From the NCBI GenBank assembly GCA_947579665.1, contig OX388346.1, positions 88,910,615-88,974,614 on the forward strand: DNA of 64,000 nucleotides. Direction: 5' to 3'. This DNA comes from Sympetrum striolatum. Lineage: Eukaryota > Arthropoda > Insecta > Odonata > Libellulidae. Both the position numbers and the translations under genes were made by a program. Under the pieces are notes generated by a model, which was not told the DNA's origin, searched no databases, and saw nothing but the letters and a program-made list of their open reading frames with translations. Within the stretch, counting starts at the first letter, position 1. Every line of letters begins with the position of its first letter. Shown here piece after piece: positions 1 to 11,289 of the stretch.

Positions 1-1880
1 TTTTGAATGCCTAGTGTAAGCTTGTGTTTGTGACTTGTAAGTGCGGTGTTACTGTATGTTTCTTAGTGGTGTGGGTGCCATTCACGTATAAGCATGGCTA
101 CTTCAGTGGAGGTTGTGTGTTCTATTTGCAAAAGCGTGGTTTTGGACAATGAAGAAACGGCTGTGGTAACGATCCGGTCTTTGATTATGCTATGGATCGG
201 ATACGAATGATTTAGATGAAATGAATGAGGAAGAAGAAGACAACATTACTCCGCATTTCGATATCTTACCTCATTCTCGCCAAATTGAAAACTCGCCCGA
301 GGATGCAAACATCAAGAAACAAATTCGTCCAAATTAATGGGGTATCTTTCCTTTTCTTAAATGTTATCTTACTAAGTTATAATTATTAAACGCTTAATTA
401 TTTTATTAATAAAATTATTTACTTGTAGGAATAAGAATATACTTTCTGGCATTATAATCGATGTTTTGCTGGAAACCCGCACATAAGCGCTCCGCGTTCG
501 AAGTCATCTACTGAGTGTGCGATCGTGTTTGGCGCTTCGTAGAAGCTACAATTTTTGAACTACGGAGATTATAATAAATCATTCTGAAGCCTTTTGATGT
601 TTTCTACAACTTCTAATTCGATATATTTATTGATTTAAAGATGATAAAAGGTCGAAAATCGACATTTAACGCTGATTTTCCCGTTAAAGCTACCCTAAGA
701 CGAGTTGTTTTTCGGGTGTAGCTTTATAGTTACAAATTGTTCTTTCAATATAAAGTGCTGTGGGTCTAGCTTACACTTTAGTTAGTAGTTTAAAGCAAAT
801 CGTGTGTCTTTATCGCCATTAGATACGGAGATATACCGTTCAATATGATGCAAGGTCGAAAATCCAAGATGGCGACTTTTGTTTAAATATTTCGGCATGT
901 TGCCCAATTGGGATATTTTGGGATTTTGCTTCTGGCTGTTTAAAGAACATCTCCACCAATTTTCAGCTTGATAAACCAAAAAAGATAAGTTGAGCCTTTT
1001 CTTGCCTAAAATGCCTCCACTGTTAGTTGGACCCGGAAGTTAACGCTGGGAAGGGTGAGTGTTACTCAAGAAATAAGGATGCCGAGAAGTGTGTCGTTTA
1101 TAATTAAACTTTAAGGTCTGAAAATTTGGTTCATCCGTTTCTATTTATTCCTCTATTCGTTCAGTTTTTTTAAATCGGAATCACCGTCTGCAAGGCTGAG
1201 GGAAATCGGCAACAGTGTGATTAGAGCAGAGTGAAAACTCGGTTGAGCCGCCACATGACCTCGGGCGTTAGTCAAACTTTTGATGAGGCGTGTAAACTTT
1301 CGTGGGTAATTTAAATACAAAACTGATTAATATTTTTCTACAAACCAAACGGTAAATACACACCGCAATTTTTGGTGTTAATTGTATTTGTATTTGATAT
1401 TCTATTCTTCATGATATTATTCTTTGAATAGTGCGAAAGCTGTGTGTATTTTGGTAGATATTTTCTTCTTGAATTATTTAATGAATATCGTATAAAAAGT
1501 TTAACACGACATTGACAATGGATTACAACAGACTGTTATCACCGATTTTTATGGTGGATTTACTTTGTTTGAAAAATCTGTTTCCATAATTTTTCTCACT
1601 TTAGTGATAGCAGTTTGTGCAATTATGATGATATTAAGTAAAGTATAATTTTATGGCTGATTTTAAAATTGAAAAATCTCTTGAGGATGCTGTAATTTAT
1701 TTCAATTACTTCGGAGTTCTTAGAACCGGTAAAGTTAATTCTCCGGTCTTAGTTTTGGTGAATAATTTTCAAAATAATAATAATAATTTAGTAAAGAGTA
1801 CGTTAACCAAACACAGTCGGACCTCGCTATTTCGAATTTCTAGTTAGTTTCCATCCGATTTCCCATAAGACCAATGGGTT
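1..1880. other. Unassigned repeat-like DNA with a short ORF relic
   Basis: No gene is recognisable. Around 94-210 (+) there is a short open stretch beginning MATSVEVVCSICKS with one CxxC pair, and around 200-340 an acidic stretch (DLDEMNEEEED...) in another frame. Both could be N-terminal relics of a transposase, but no catalytic or diagnostic motif is visible. A 64-codon ORF at 1653-1847 resembles nothing I know. The rest is AT-rich noncoding sequence. Confidence 0.3.
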
Positions 1881-1919
1881 TTAACACTAGAAAGACGGAG
1901 GCGGTCATTTTGACCGTTT
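1881..1919 (+). repeat. Solo piggyBac-like terminus (copy 1)
   Basis: TTAA at 1881-1884 is followed by CACTAGAAAGACGG and then a palindromic GGTCATTTTGACC. This closely resembles the known piggyBac end TTAACCCTAGAAAGATAG. No matching opposite end is visible nearby, so this is an orphan terminus or the edge of an element whose other side is lost. Confidence 0.5.
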
Positions 1920-2061
1920 TCAGTGTTTAACTTCAAAATTTCTAACTAAAACGTTTTTGAATTTTTTGAAACTCTTTGACTTTATTCGATTGTATCCCAA
2001 ATTCAATACGATATAATGAAAATTTTGTTAATACTTATGTGTTAGATTTAACACAAAGTTA

Positions 2062-2096
2062 TACCTAGAATGACGGCGGCGGTCATTTTGACCCCT
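2062..2096 (+). repeat. Second copy of the piggyBac-like subterminal motif
   Basis: CCTAGAATGACGGCGGCGGTCATTTTGACCC repeats the 1885-1917 motif about 180 bp downstream in the same orientation, again with the GGTCATTTTGACC palindrome, but without a TTAA directly before it. The two may be terminal and subterminal binding sites of one decayed element end. Confidence 0.45.
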
Positions 2097-2436
2097 AACA
2101 TTTAAAATTCGTAATTAAATACTTTTATAAGTTGCAAAGACGTGAATTTTGCAGAACTTCAAAATGTAACTATTGTGCAAGTGCCGATAAGATGCTTTAC
2201 CTCATAATTTGTTTAAATTTTAATTAATTAACCCTTGTGTAGGCACCCGGGTACCCAGGTACCCACTAAGGTATATTTTTGCTTGTAGGTTGATTATAAA
2301 GAAAGATATCGCTTTGTTGCTTCAGATCGTCGTTATCTATCTGAATCCCTAGTAAACACTACCATTATAAATACGTTAACTATATTTAAAGGTTAAATAA
2401 AAGCATTAAAAGTTCACATACGTCTTGGGGGCACCC

Positions 2437-3180
2437 GGGGTACCCGGGTACCCACCTGAAATTTCCTTCTCATTTTCTGACAAATATGCGTTGGAATTCG
2501 TTCCTTGAAAAATTTATTCAATAAATAGACATATTCTGAAGATATTAAAGCAATTTCTATATCAATTGAACGGTTAGAACTTTTACTATGAATAAAAATA
2601 GAAAGGTATGTTTCTTACTTCCGTAAAACGGCCAGCCTCAGTCACGCGAAATATCGGCTTTTTTGTTACGGAGGCTCAACTTTGGAGTCATATAGAAGTT
2701 TAAGTAGAAATTGCACAAAAAAACAAGTGACATCAACGTTTAGTACGTTCTATTGCGCGTGTAACCATATAAGCCAATCATTTCTGTTTTTATAACATTT
2801 GGTATTTATCATAGATGGAACGGAAAAGTGCCCATTTTTACGAGCTGTTTCACGGAGTGCTCTTTTTAAACGTTTCTTCCTCAAACGCTATTACTTCAAT
2901 CACAAAGATATTTTGATAGAATATTAATACGCTTATTTGTAATTAAAATACGAAGTTTCAGAATATTTGTATGAAACGATAAAAAGTTGTTGTCGATTTT
3001 GTGAAACAACTTTTTCTCGGAAATGCATAGCCGTAGAAATACAAAATTGGGTTCGTTAGAAAGATTTCGAAATGAGTTTTCACGGTAAATAATTATTTTT
3101 CCCTACAAGTTAGCGGATTTTTTTATACGAATTAATATTTAACGCCGAGATTTGAAACTTTTGAGCAGTGTTGCCGTGTT
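2437..3180 (+). repeat. Left inverted arm of the piggyBac element
   Basis: Imperfect inverted copy of 4390-5120. The inner part (from about 2705, starting AGAAATTGCACAAAAAAACA) matches best. The outer part is more diverged and contains an unpaired insertion around 2640-2690. Confidence 0.8.
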
Positions 3181-3407
3181 GATGTCTTCGGGAGTTCCTA
3201 ACCTCCCTATCTCGCCCTGCTCTTTCTTTGTCTTATTTTTCAGCTGCGATAACATCGTTTTATCTGAAAAAATCAAAATTAAAGTACTAACACCTCAAAT
3301 TCACCCAAGCGCCTTCAGTTGAGCTTTAGTAATATTGCTGTACTGACTGTATGGTAGTTTTTCGTTAGCTTCTATAAGGCAATATATGCTGCATAATAAG
3401 TGCATCA

Positions 3408-4052
3408 ATGATAATTTTCACGGAGAATTTTTATTCACAACAATCGTTACATTTGACATACGTTTTCGAATGTTCATTACAGACAGGTTTTCGCACACTT
3501 TTCTATTTTTCTTATCCTTCTTATCAATTGCTTATAGCACAGGTGACAGCTCCCAGTGATCTTCTTTCTCCCGGAGCTGTCCGATGTAGATGCACTAAGA
3601 GTAGAATCCTCCGCAATAACTGGCTGCCCGATAACACTTTCAATCGCTATCTTTGTTGTAATATTGCGCATAACTTGCAAATTTTGTGATCTTTGCTAAA
3701 TTACTGGCTTCGCTAGTTCTTCACTTAATTTTCGCATAAATCTACGTCGTTGGTTGGTTTTTGACGTCAGCATTTCGTTGTTTTCATAGTATATCCGATA
3801 GGATGCAAAAGTAGCTACGTCGATTATATTGAAAAACATAGCTAGTGGCCATCTCAAAGTGCGGCGTTTTGTTGTATACCTAGTAATCATCTTGTCCATT
3901 GTATCACCTCCAGATTTAAACTTATTGTAATACAAAATTATGTGGGGCTTCTTCTTACCACTTTCACAAATATTTATATCAGAATGCATCGTTGAAATTA
4001 AAATAACTGCTTTCCCCTTCTTTGGGACATAGGAGCAAATAAATACTCTTTA
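3408..4052 (-). pseudogene. piggyBac transposase, C-terminal remnant
   Basis: Read on the minus strand, the upstream segment runs from about 4052 through YVPKKGKAVILISTMHSD into the 97-codon ORF at 3989-3696. This carries the diagnostic piggyBac block KPHIILYYNKFKSGGDTMDK and the basic RRTLRWPLAMFFNIIDVA that follows the last catalytic Asp in the DDE_Tnp_1_7 family. After an in-frame stop (3696) it continues at 3680-3477 into the C-terminal cysteine finger (GSCHLCYK..., then a frameshift, then CNEHSKTYVKCNDCCE). The first catalytic residues and the whole N-terminal half are absent: upstream of 4052 the frame hits stops and the right arm begins. At least one stop and one frameshift make it non-functional. 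The family call is firm from the TMDK/RWP blocks and the TTAA/TIR context. Confidence 0.9.
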
Positions 4053-4389
4053 GTGGAAATTAATTATTGTTCTTCAAATAGCCTTTGCACGAAAAAATTC
4101 TAAGAAAAAAGAAAGTGACACTATGTTTTATGTATTCTACATTAACCTGTGAAGCGTTCGGCTCACTCGGTAATGTATCGACCAGAAGAATGCCAGGAGT
4201 AGCACTGAAGCACAGATGTTCAGTTTCTACGAAAAATAAGGGTAAGAAAGATGATCAATAAGATAAGATAATAAGGAAAAATACGAAACGTAATTGATAT
4301 GATTAGGCGTAGATTCGCAGTCCATGGCGATAGAAAGAATCCTCTAAGAGGGGCGGAGTGTTCAAAAGCTCGAGATGCAAGACCAATAA

Positions 4390-5120
4390 TTCGGCAACAC
4401 TGCTGCACAACTGCGAATCCCGGCGTTAAATATAAATTCGTATAAAAAAATCCGCTAACTTGTAGTGAAAAATAATTATTAACCGTGAAAACTCATTTCG
4501 AAATCTTTCTAACGCAGCCAATTTTGTATTTCTACGACTATCCACTTCCAAGAAAAAGTTGTTTTACAAAATCGACAACAACTTTTTATCGTTTCATACA
4601 AATATTCTGAAACTTCGTATTTTAATTACCAATAAGCGTATTAGTATTCTATCAAAATATCTTTGTGATTGAAGAAATAGTTTTTGAGGAACAAACGTTC
4701 AAAAAGAGCACTCCGTGAAACAGCTCGTAAAAATGGGCACTTTTCCGTTCCATCTATGATAAATACCAAATGTTATAAAAACAGAAATGATTAGCTTATA
4801 TGGTTACACGCGCAATAGAACGTACTAAACTTTGATGTCACTTGTTTTTTTGTGCAATTTCTACTTTACATTTTACAAGACTTCAAGTTTGAATTTTTAA
4901 TGAAAAAAAAGGAATTCAGGCGTCAAGAACCGAAGAATGAACATACCTTTCTTATTTTGTTAATTGTAGAAGTTCTAACTCGTCAAATGATATAAAAATT
5001 ACTTTAATACCTCCATAAAATATCTATTTATTAAATAAAATGTCCAGAGAACGAATTCCTTTACAAATGTGCTCAAAAATGAGATCTAAAGAGGTGGGTA
5101 CCCGGGTACCCCGGGTGCCC
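4390..5120 (-). repeat. Right inverted arm of the piggyBac element
   Basis: Reverse complement of 2437-3180. Both arms contain the stretch giving AACAACTTTTTATCGTTTCA on this side. A transcript reading through the element could fold into a hairpin of several hundred base pairs. Confidence 0.8.
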
Positions 5121-5159
5121 AACAACGTAGGTAAAGTTGGGTGCCTACACAAGGGTTAA

Positions 5160-5548
5160 ACAAAACGCGGACCGATGTCCTAAATCTGCAGAGTTAAATA
5201 CTCTGCAATATTTTTCTTACTCAAACTAGACCAATGAAACTCATATTTTCGGAACAAGTGGTAGAAGGTCATTATTGTTGATAAAAGTCAGTCAGGTTAC
5301 GCCGAGATTGCTATGCCATCTGACGGAAAGCATATAATACCACTCGTTCGCGCCTCGGGAAAAAACCTCCAGCGAATACGATAGCGGAAGAGTTTTTCGA
5401 ATTATGTCGTGAAAAATTCCAACCTGGGGTTTTCGTCCACGCAAAATCGTTTTATCTATTATATATAGATGCTTCTCCGGATTCATTCATGTATCCATCT
5501 ATTATATATAGATGCTTCTCCGGATTCATTCATGTATCCATATATATA
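5160..5548. other. Spacer leading into array I, with a duplicated linker motif
   Basis: No gene seen. The 23-bp linker motif GATGCTTCTCCGGATTCATT+CAT occurs twice as a 43-bp tandem duplication (5468-5490 and 5511-5533), directly before the first array unit. Confidence 0.6.
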
Positions 5549-6630
5549 TACGAGTAAAATGTAGCTTGCATACTGCAAGCAGATCGACAACACTAATTTC
5601 ATATCGGCATTATATCGGGACGGTCCTCAAAAGAAAAAAAAAAGATTTAATTTTTTCTTAAAATTCGCTGAAATGTCATCGTCTGGCATCGAACCCGGGT
5701 CTTACTGAAAACCTACTATGAAAAACAATAGAAGATCACTATCTCTAACTATGTGTGAAAATTCAAGCAGAAATATTGGCTACAACTGCCTCAAAAGACG
5801 CTCTAATGTTCACGATTGTAAATGGCTCTCGGGACTCGAACCAAGGACGATCTTGGAAATTTAAAAAAAATTTCTGAAAGTTAGTATTGATCTCAATCTA
5901 TATGCCAAATTTCAAGTTTCTATATTATTGGGAAAGGTTTCAAAATAATTCCTAAAATTCGGATCACCTTCTGATTGCAGAGACACCTGGTGTCGAACCC
6001 AGGACACATTGATAGCTATGAATGCATAGTTTGATTTGTTTAGACTGGTTCTTCCATCATGCTAAGTTTTAAGTCGATAGCATGGTGGGAAGTACCTTAA
6101 ACTTGTTTCCGTTATCTCCATAAGAAATGCATTGAGGAATGTAAATGGCCCTCTGGGATCGAACCAAGGACCATCAGCGAATACGTAAAATTTAATTATT
6201 AAATATATTTATGATTTCCAACTCCATGCCGAGTTTCAAGTTTCCATGCAATCGGGAAATGGTCCAAAAATAATCTTAAAAATCGCCACAATGCATTTTA
6301 AACGGCCGATTTTTGCCCCAACCTAGCATCGAACCCAGGATATTTTCCGTAAAACTCATTTATGTTTTCGATAGATCATGACCATATATGTAAGCTCCTT
6401 GAGTTTTGATTCTCTACCTATCCGGGAAGTATTTTTTTTTAATTCCCGAAAATCAAAGCAATACATTTAAACGGGAAAAATCGAGACTTTGGGGCCCTCC
6501 GGAATCGAACCCATGACACTGAGGTTCAAAATCGCAATTTTTCTGGAGGTTACACGTTATGGCCAATATGTCTTAAAAATTTCAACTCAATCACTCTTGT
6601 GGTTTAGGCTGTGAGTTTGTATCCTCTCTA
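5549..6630 (-). repeat. Array I unit 1 (~1.08 kb B-box repeat, inverted)
   Basis: Starts at the hairpin end (TACGAGTAAAATGTAGCTTG) and ends with the reverse complement of the conserved GGATAC..TCACAGCC start. Reverse-complement B boxes (ATCGAACC-type) recur through it at about 150-175 bp intervals. Short ORFs translating as xSGIEPRT come from these B boxes and are not genes. Confidence 0.85.
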
Positions 6631-6685
6631 TATATCTATTATATATAGATGCTTCTCCGGATTCATTCATGTATCTTCTATTATA

Positions 6686-7766
6686 TACGAGTAAAATGTT
6701 GCTTGCATACTGCAAGCAGATCAACAACACTATTTTCATGTCGGCATCATGTCCGGACGGCCATCAAAAGAAAAAAAAAGATTGAAATTTTTCTTAAAAT
6801 TTGCCTAAATTCCATCGTCCGGCATCGAACCCGGGTCTTTACTGTGAACTTACTATGCAGCACAATAGACCATCACCATCTCTAACGATGTGTGAAAATT
6901 CAAGCAGAAATATGGGCTACAACTGCCTCAAAAGACGTTCTAATTTTTACGAATTTAAATGGCTCTCTGGATTCGAACCAAGGACGATCTTGGAAATCTA
7001 AAAAATGTTTCTGAAAGTTATTTATGATCTCTATCTATATGCCGAATTTAAAGTTTCTATATTATTGGCAAAGGTTTCAAAATAATTCCTAAAAATCGGA
7101 TTAACTTCTGATTGCAGAGACACCTGGTGTCGAACCCAGGACTCTTTGATAGCTGTGAATGCACTGCTTGATTTGTATGGACTTGATCTTTGTACATGCA
7201 AAGTTTGAAGTTGATATCGTGCCGGGAAGTACCTAAAATTTGTTTCCGTTATCTCCGTAAGAAAAGCATTGGGAATTTCCAATGGTCCTCTGGGATCGAA
7301 CCAAGGACCATAAGCTAATATGTAAAATTCGATTATGAAATAAATTCATGATATCTATCGACGTGCTGAGTTTCAATAATTCATGTTATCGGGAAAGGAT
7401 CCAAAAAAAATCTTAAAAATCGCCGCAATGCATTTTAAACGGCCGATTTTTGCCCCGGCCTGGCATCGAACCAAGGACAATATTCGAAGATGTCTTTCCG
7501 ATTTTCGTTGGCTATGCAAGGCATTTAGCGGTCCCTAGAGTTTCAACTCTCTGCTTTTCCGGGAAGTGCCTCAAAAAAATTTTCGAAAATCCCCGCCATG
7601 TAATCTTATGGGGAAAAACGCGACTTTGGGGCCCTCTGGAATCGAACCCATGACACTGAGGTTCAAAATCGCAATTTTTCTGGAGGTTATACGTTATGGC
7701 CAATATGTCGTAAAAATTTCAAGCCATTGACGCTAGTGGTTTAGCCTGTGACTTTGTATCCTCTCT
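6686..7766 (-). repeat. Array I unit 2 (inverted)
   Basis: Same structure and orientation as unit 1, separated from it by a TA-rich linker holding one linker motif (6648-6670). It begins TACGAGTAAAATGTTGCTTG and ends at GTATCCTCTCTATA. Confidence 0.85.
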
Positions 7767-7880
7767 ATATATATATATATATATATGAATATATGATATA
7801 TGAATGAATCCGGAGAAGCATCTATATATAATAGATAGATGCTTCTCCGGATTCACTCATGATATACCCAGATACCCAGA
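7767..7880. repeat. Head-to-head array junction with inverted linker motifs
   Basis: Orientation switches here from minus to plus units. The linker carries the 23-bp motif once inverted (7800-7822) and once direct (7838-7860, with one change), giving a near-palindrome around TATATATAATAGATA, followed by a short (AGATACCC)n run. Confidence 0.75.
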
Positions 7881-8957
7881 TAGGATACTAATTCCCAGGC
7901 TAAACTACTGGCGTCATTGACTCGAAATTTTTACCACGTATTGGCCATAACGTGAAACCCCCAGGAAAAAAGCGACTTTGATCCTCGGTATCATGGGTTC
8001 GATTCCAGAAGGCCCCAAAGTCGCGATTTTCCCCATAAGATTACATGGCGGGGATTTTCGAAAATTTATTTGAGGCACTTCCCGGTAAAGGAGAGAGTTG
8101 AAACTCAAGGGATCGCTAGATGCCCCCCATATCAAAAGAAAACATAAAGATATCTACGAATATTATCCTAGGTTCGATGCTAGGACGGGGCAAAAGTCGG
8201 CCGTTTAAAATGCATTGCGGCGATTTTTAAGTTTTTTTTTGAACCCTTTTCCGATGGCATAGAAACTTGAAATTCGGCATGGCCTTAGATATCATAATTA
8301 TATTTCATAATCAAATTTTACATATTCCCTTATGGTCCTTGGTTCGATCCCAGAGGGCCATTTACATTCCTCAATGCATTTCTTATGGAGATTACGGAAA
8401 CACATTTTAGGTGCTTCCCGATATTATATGTACTTGAAACTTTGCTTAAGATAAGATCAAGTCATTACTAATCAAACTGTGAATTCACAGCTACCAATGT
8501 TTCCTGGTTGTACCACCAGGCGTCTCTACAATCAGTAAATGATCCGATTTTTAAGAATTTTTTGGAACCTTTTCCCAATTATATAGAAACTTGAAATTCG
8601 GCATATAGATAGAGATCATAAATAACTTTCAGAAACATTTTTTAGATTTCCATGATCGTCCTTGGTTCGAATCCAGAGAGCCATTTAAATTCGTGAAAAT
8701 TAGAACGTCTTTTGAGGCAGTTGTAGCCCATATTTCTGCTTGAATTTTCACACATCGTTAGAGATGGTGATGTTCTATTGTGCTGCATAGTAAGTTCACA
8801 GTAAAGACCCGGGTTCGATGCCAGACGATGGAATTTAGGCAAATTTTAAGAAAAATTTCAATCTTTTTTTTTCTTTTGATGGCCGTCCGGATATGATGCC
8901 GACATGAAAATAGTGTTGCCGATCTGCTTGCAGTATGCAAGCAACATTTTACTCGTA
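7881..8957 (+). repeat. Array I unit 3
   Basis: Plus-oriented unit from AGGATACTAATT to ACTCGTA. B-box-like sites start at 7996, 8171, 8341, 8506 (degenerate, GGTTGTACCACC), 8664 and 8812, at spacings 175, 170, 165, 158, 148. The terminal hairpin GCTTGC-AGTAT-GCAAGC lies just before the end. Confidence 0.9.
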
Positions 8958-9028
8958 ATAGATATATAGATGCTTCTCCGGATTCATTCATATATATACC
9001 CAGATACCCAGATACCCAGATACCCAGA

Positions 9029-10108
9029 TAGGATACAAATTCACAGGCTAAACCAAAAGCGTCATTGACTTTAAATTTTTACGACGTATTGGCCATAACG
9101 TGCAACCTCCAGGAAAAAGCCGACTTTGAACCTCGGTGTCATGGGTTCGATTCCAGAAGGCCCCAAAGTCGCGATTTTCCCCATAAGAATACATGGCGGG
9201 GATTTTCGAAAATTTTTTTGGGGCACTTCCCGGAAAAGGAAAGATTTGAAATTCAAGGGATCACTAGATGCCATGCATATCTAAAGAAAACCATAAAGAC
9301 ATCTATGAATATAATCCTTGGTTCGATGCTAGATCGGGGCAAAAATCGGCCGTTTAAAATGCATTGTGGCGATTTTTAAGATTTTCTTTGGACCCTTTTC
9401 CGATGGCATAGAAACTTGAAATTCGGTATGAGGTTGGATACCATAAAAATATATCATTATCGAATTTTAAATATTCGCTGATGGTCCTTGGTTCGATCCC
9501 AGAGGGACATTTAAATTCCTCAATGCATTTCTTACGGAGATAACGGAAACAAATTTTAGGTACTTCCCGGCATGCTATCAACTTCAAACTTTGCATGATA
9601 AAAGAGCAAGACTTAACAAATCAAACTATGCATTCACAGCTATCAATGTGTCCTGGGTTCGACACCAGGTGTCTCTGCAATCAGAAGTTGATCCGATTTT
9701 TAGGAATTATTTTGAAACCTTTGCCAAAAATATAGAAACACGAAATTTGGCATATAGATTGAGATGATTAATAACTTTCAGAAACATATTTTTAATTTCC
9801 ATGATCGTCCTTGGTTCGAGTCCCGAGAGCCATTTACATTCGTGAACATTAGAGCGTTTTTTGAGGCAGTTGTAGCCAATATCTCTGCTTGAATTTTCAC
9901 ACATAGTTAGAGATGGTGATATTCTATTGTGTTTCATAGTAGTTTTACCAGTAAGACCGGGGTTCGATGCCAGATGATGAAATTTCAGCGAATTTTAAGA
10001 AAAAATTAAATCCTTTTATTTTTCTTATGAGGACCGTTTCGATGTGATGCCGATATGAAATTAGTATTGCCGAGCTGCTTGCAGTATGCAAGCAACATTT
10101 TACTCGTA
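9029..10108 (+). repeat. Array I unit 4
   Basis: B-box-like sites start at 9144, 9320, 9490, 9656, 9813 and 9961 (spacings 176, 170, 166, 157, 148). Five match GGTTCGANNCC exactly; the second ends CT instead of CC. It is preceded by an (AGATACCC)n microsatellite and a linker motif (8969-8991), and ends with the standard hairpin. Confidence 0.9.
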
Positions 10109-10161
10109 TAATAGATAGATGCTTCTCCGGATTCATTCATATATATACCTATATAGATAGA

Positions 10162-11265
10162 TAGGATACAAATTCACAGCCTAAACTACAAGCGTCATTG
10201 ATCTGAAATTTTTATGACATATTGGCCATAACGTGAAACCCCCAGGAAAAAAGAGACTTTGATCCTCAGTGTCATAGGTTCGATTCCAGAGGGCCCCAAA
10301 GTCCCGATTTTTCCCGTTTGAATGCATTGCCGTGATTTTTGGGAATTAAAAAAAAATACTTTCCGGATAGGTAGAGAAGTAAAACTCAAGGTGCCTATAT
10401 TTATGGTCTTGGACTTTCGAAAACATCAATGACTTTTACAAAAGTTATCCTGGGTTCGATGCTAGGACGATGCAAAGATCTGCCCTTTAAAATACATGGG
10501 AGCCGTTTTTCATTATTTTTTTAGATGCACTTATCGAAATGATAGGATGTTCGTGCTTTGCTGGAAGATGTATGGTACGAATAAGTTTTAGAAAAAAATT
10601 TTCATAAGACCGTACTGTTCCTGGGTTCGAAGCCAGAGCACAATAACGTTTCTCTCATAAGGAATATAAAGGAAAAGTAGGACGTCATTTGAGGCAGTTG
10701 TAACCAATATTTCTGCTTGAATTTGCATACGCGGTTAGAGATGGTGTTTTTCTGTTGTGCTGCATAGAAAGTATTGCCTGAAAGACCCGGGTTCGATGCC
10801 GGGCGGTAAAAATATCCCCCATATATAACACTATGGGGTATCTTTTCATAATTTTTTTATGCATTTATCGATATGTAAGGGAGCTCTTGCTTAGATGGAA
10901 GTAGTATATTAACACTTTGTTTATGAAAAAAAATAGATAAGACCATGCTGTTCCTGGGTTCGATGCCAGAGCACATTATAATTTCTCAAATAAGGAGTGT
11001 ATGTGAATAGTAGGACGTCGTTTGAGGTAGTTGCACCTAATAGTTTTGCTTGAATTTTCACACATAGTTTGATATGGTAATCTTCTATTTTGCTGCATAG
11101 TAAGTACACCAGGAAGACCGGGGTTCGCTGCCAGGCGATTAAATTGCAGCGAATTCTACGAATATTTTGAATTTTTTTTTCTTTTGATGTCCGTCCCGAT
11201 ATGATGCCAATATGAAATTAGTGTTGTCGATCTGCTTGCAGTATGCAAGCAACATTTTACTCGTA
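10162..11265 (+). repeat. Array I unit 5 (variant, mosaic)
   Basis: Slightly longer (1,104 bp). The left half to about 10685 is nearly identical to unit 10 of array II (36261 on). After that the two diverge, suggesting gene conversion or unequal exchange. The third to fifth sub-repeats are of a different subtype (GGTTCGAAGCC, GGTTCGATGCC with CCCGGG before it). The terminal hairpin is intact. Confidence 0.85.
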
Positions 11266-11289
11266 TACCTATATAGATAGATAGATAGA

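Larger units (their letters stand above)
2232..5155 (-). mobile_element. piggyBac element with TTAA duplication and ~740-bp inverted arms, internally deleted
   Basis: TTAA at 2228-2231 and 5156-5159 flanks a 2,924-bp element. Its ends are a perfect 17-bp inverted repeat (CCCTTGTGTAGGCACCC). A GGGTACCC-rich subterminal block (2437-2458) is mirrored near 5090-5120. From there the arms stay recognisably inverted copies inward: about 2437-3180 pairs with about 4390-5120. The best-preserved part, 2705-3175 against 4390-4870, is near-identical over long runs. Only the 3' third of a transposase lies between the arms (minus strand), so the copy cannot be autonomous. Confidence 0.9.

Noticed and set aside
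3408..3689. Plus-strand 93-codon ORF inside the piggyBac element
   Set aside because: It lies opposite the minus-strand transposase C-terminus, which carries the recognisable motifs; the plus frame is a shadow.
5549..6630. Array units as firm Helitrons
   Set aside because: The 3' hairpin is suggestive, but there is no CTRR terminus, no 5' TC and no Rep/Helicase coding sequence in the window. Kept only as a hypothesis.
7450..7653. Dozens of 60-140 codon ORFs in the arrays with recurring peptides such as SGIEPRT or PSGIEPMT
   Set aside because: They appear in every unit, in several frames and both orientations, and the repeated peptide is simply the translated reverse complement of the B box. 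Start and stop positions differ from unit to unit, so there is no sign of protein-level constraint.
10690..10800. Array sub-repeats as intact tRNA genes
   Set aside because: Although T-arm-like B boxes are present and one sub-repeat has a weak A-box-like TAGTTAGAGATGG about 46 bp upstream, no D arm, anticodon arm or acceptor stem of proper length can be folded around them.
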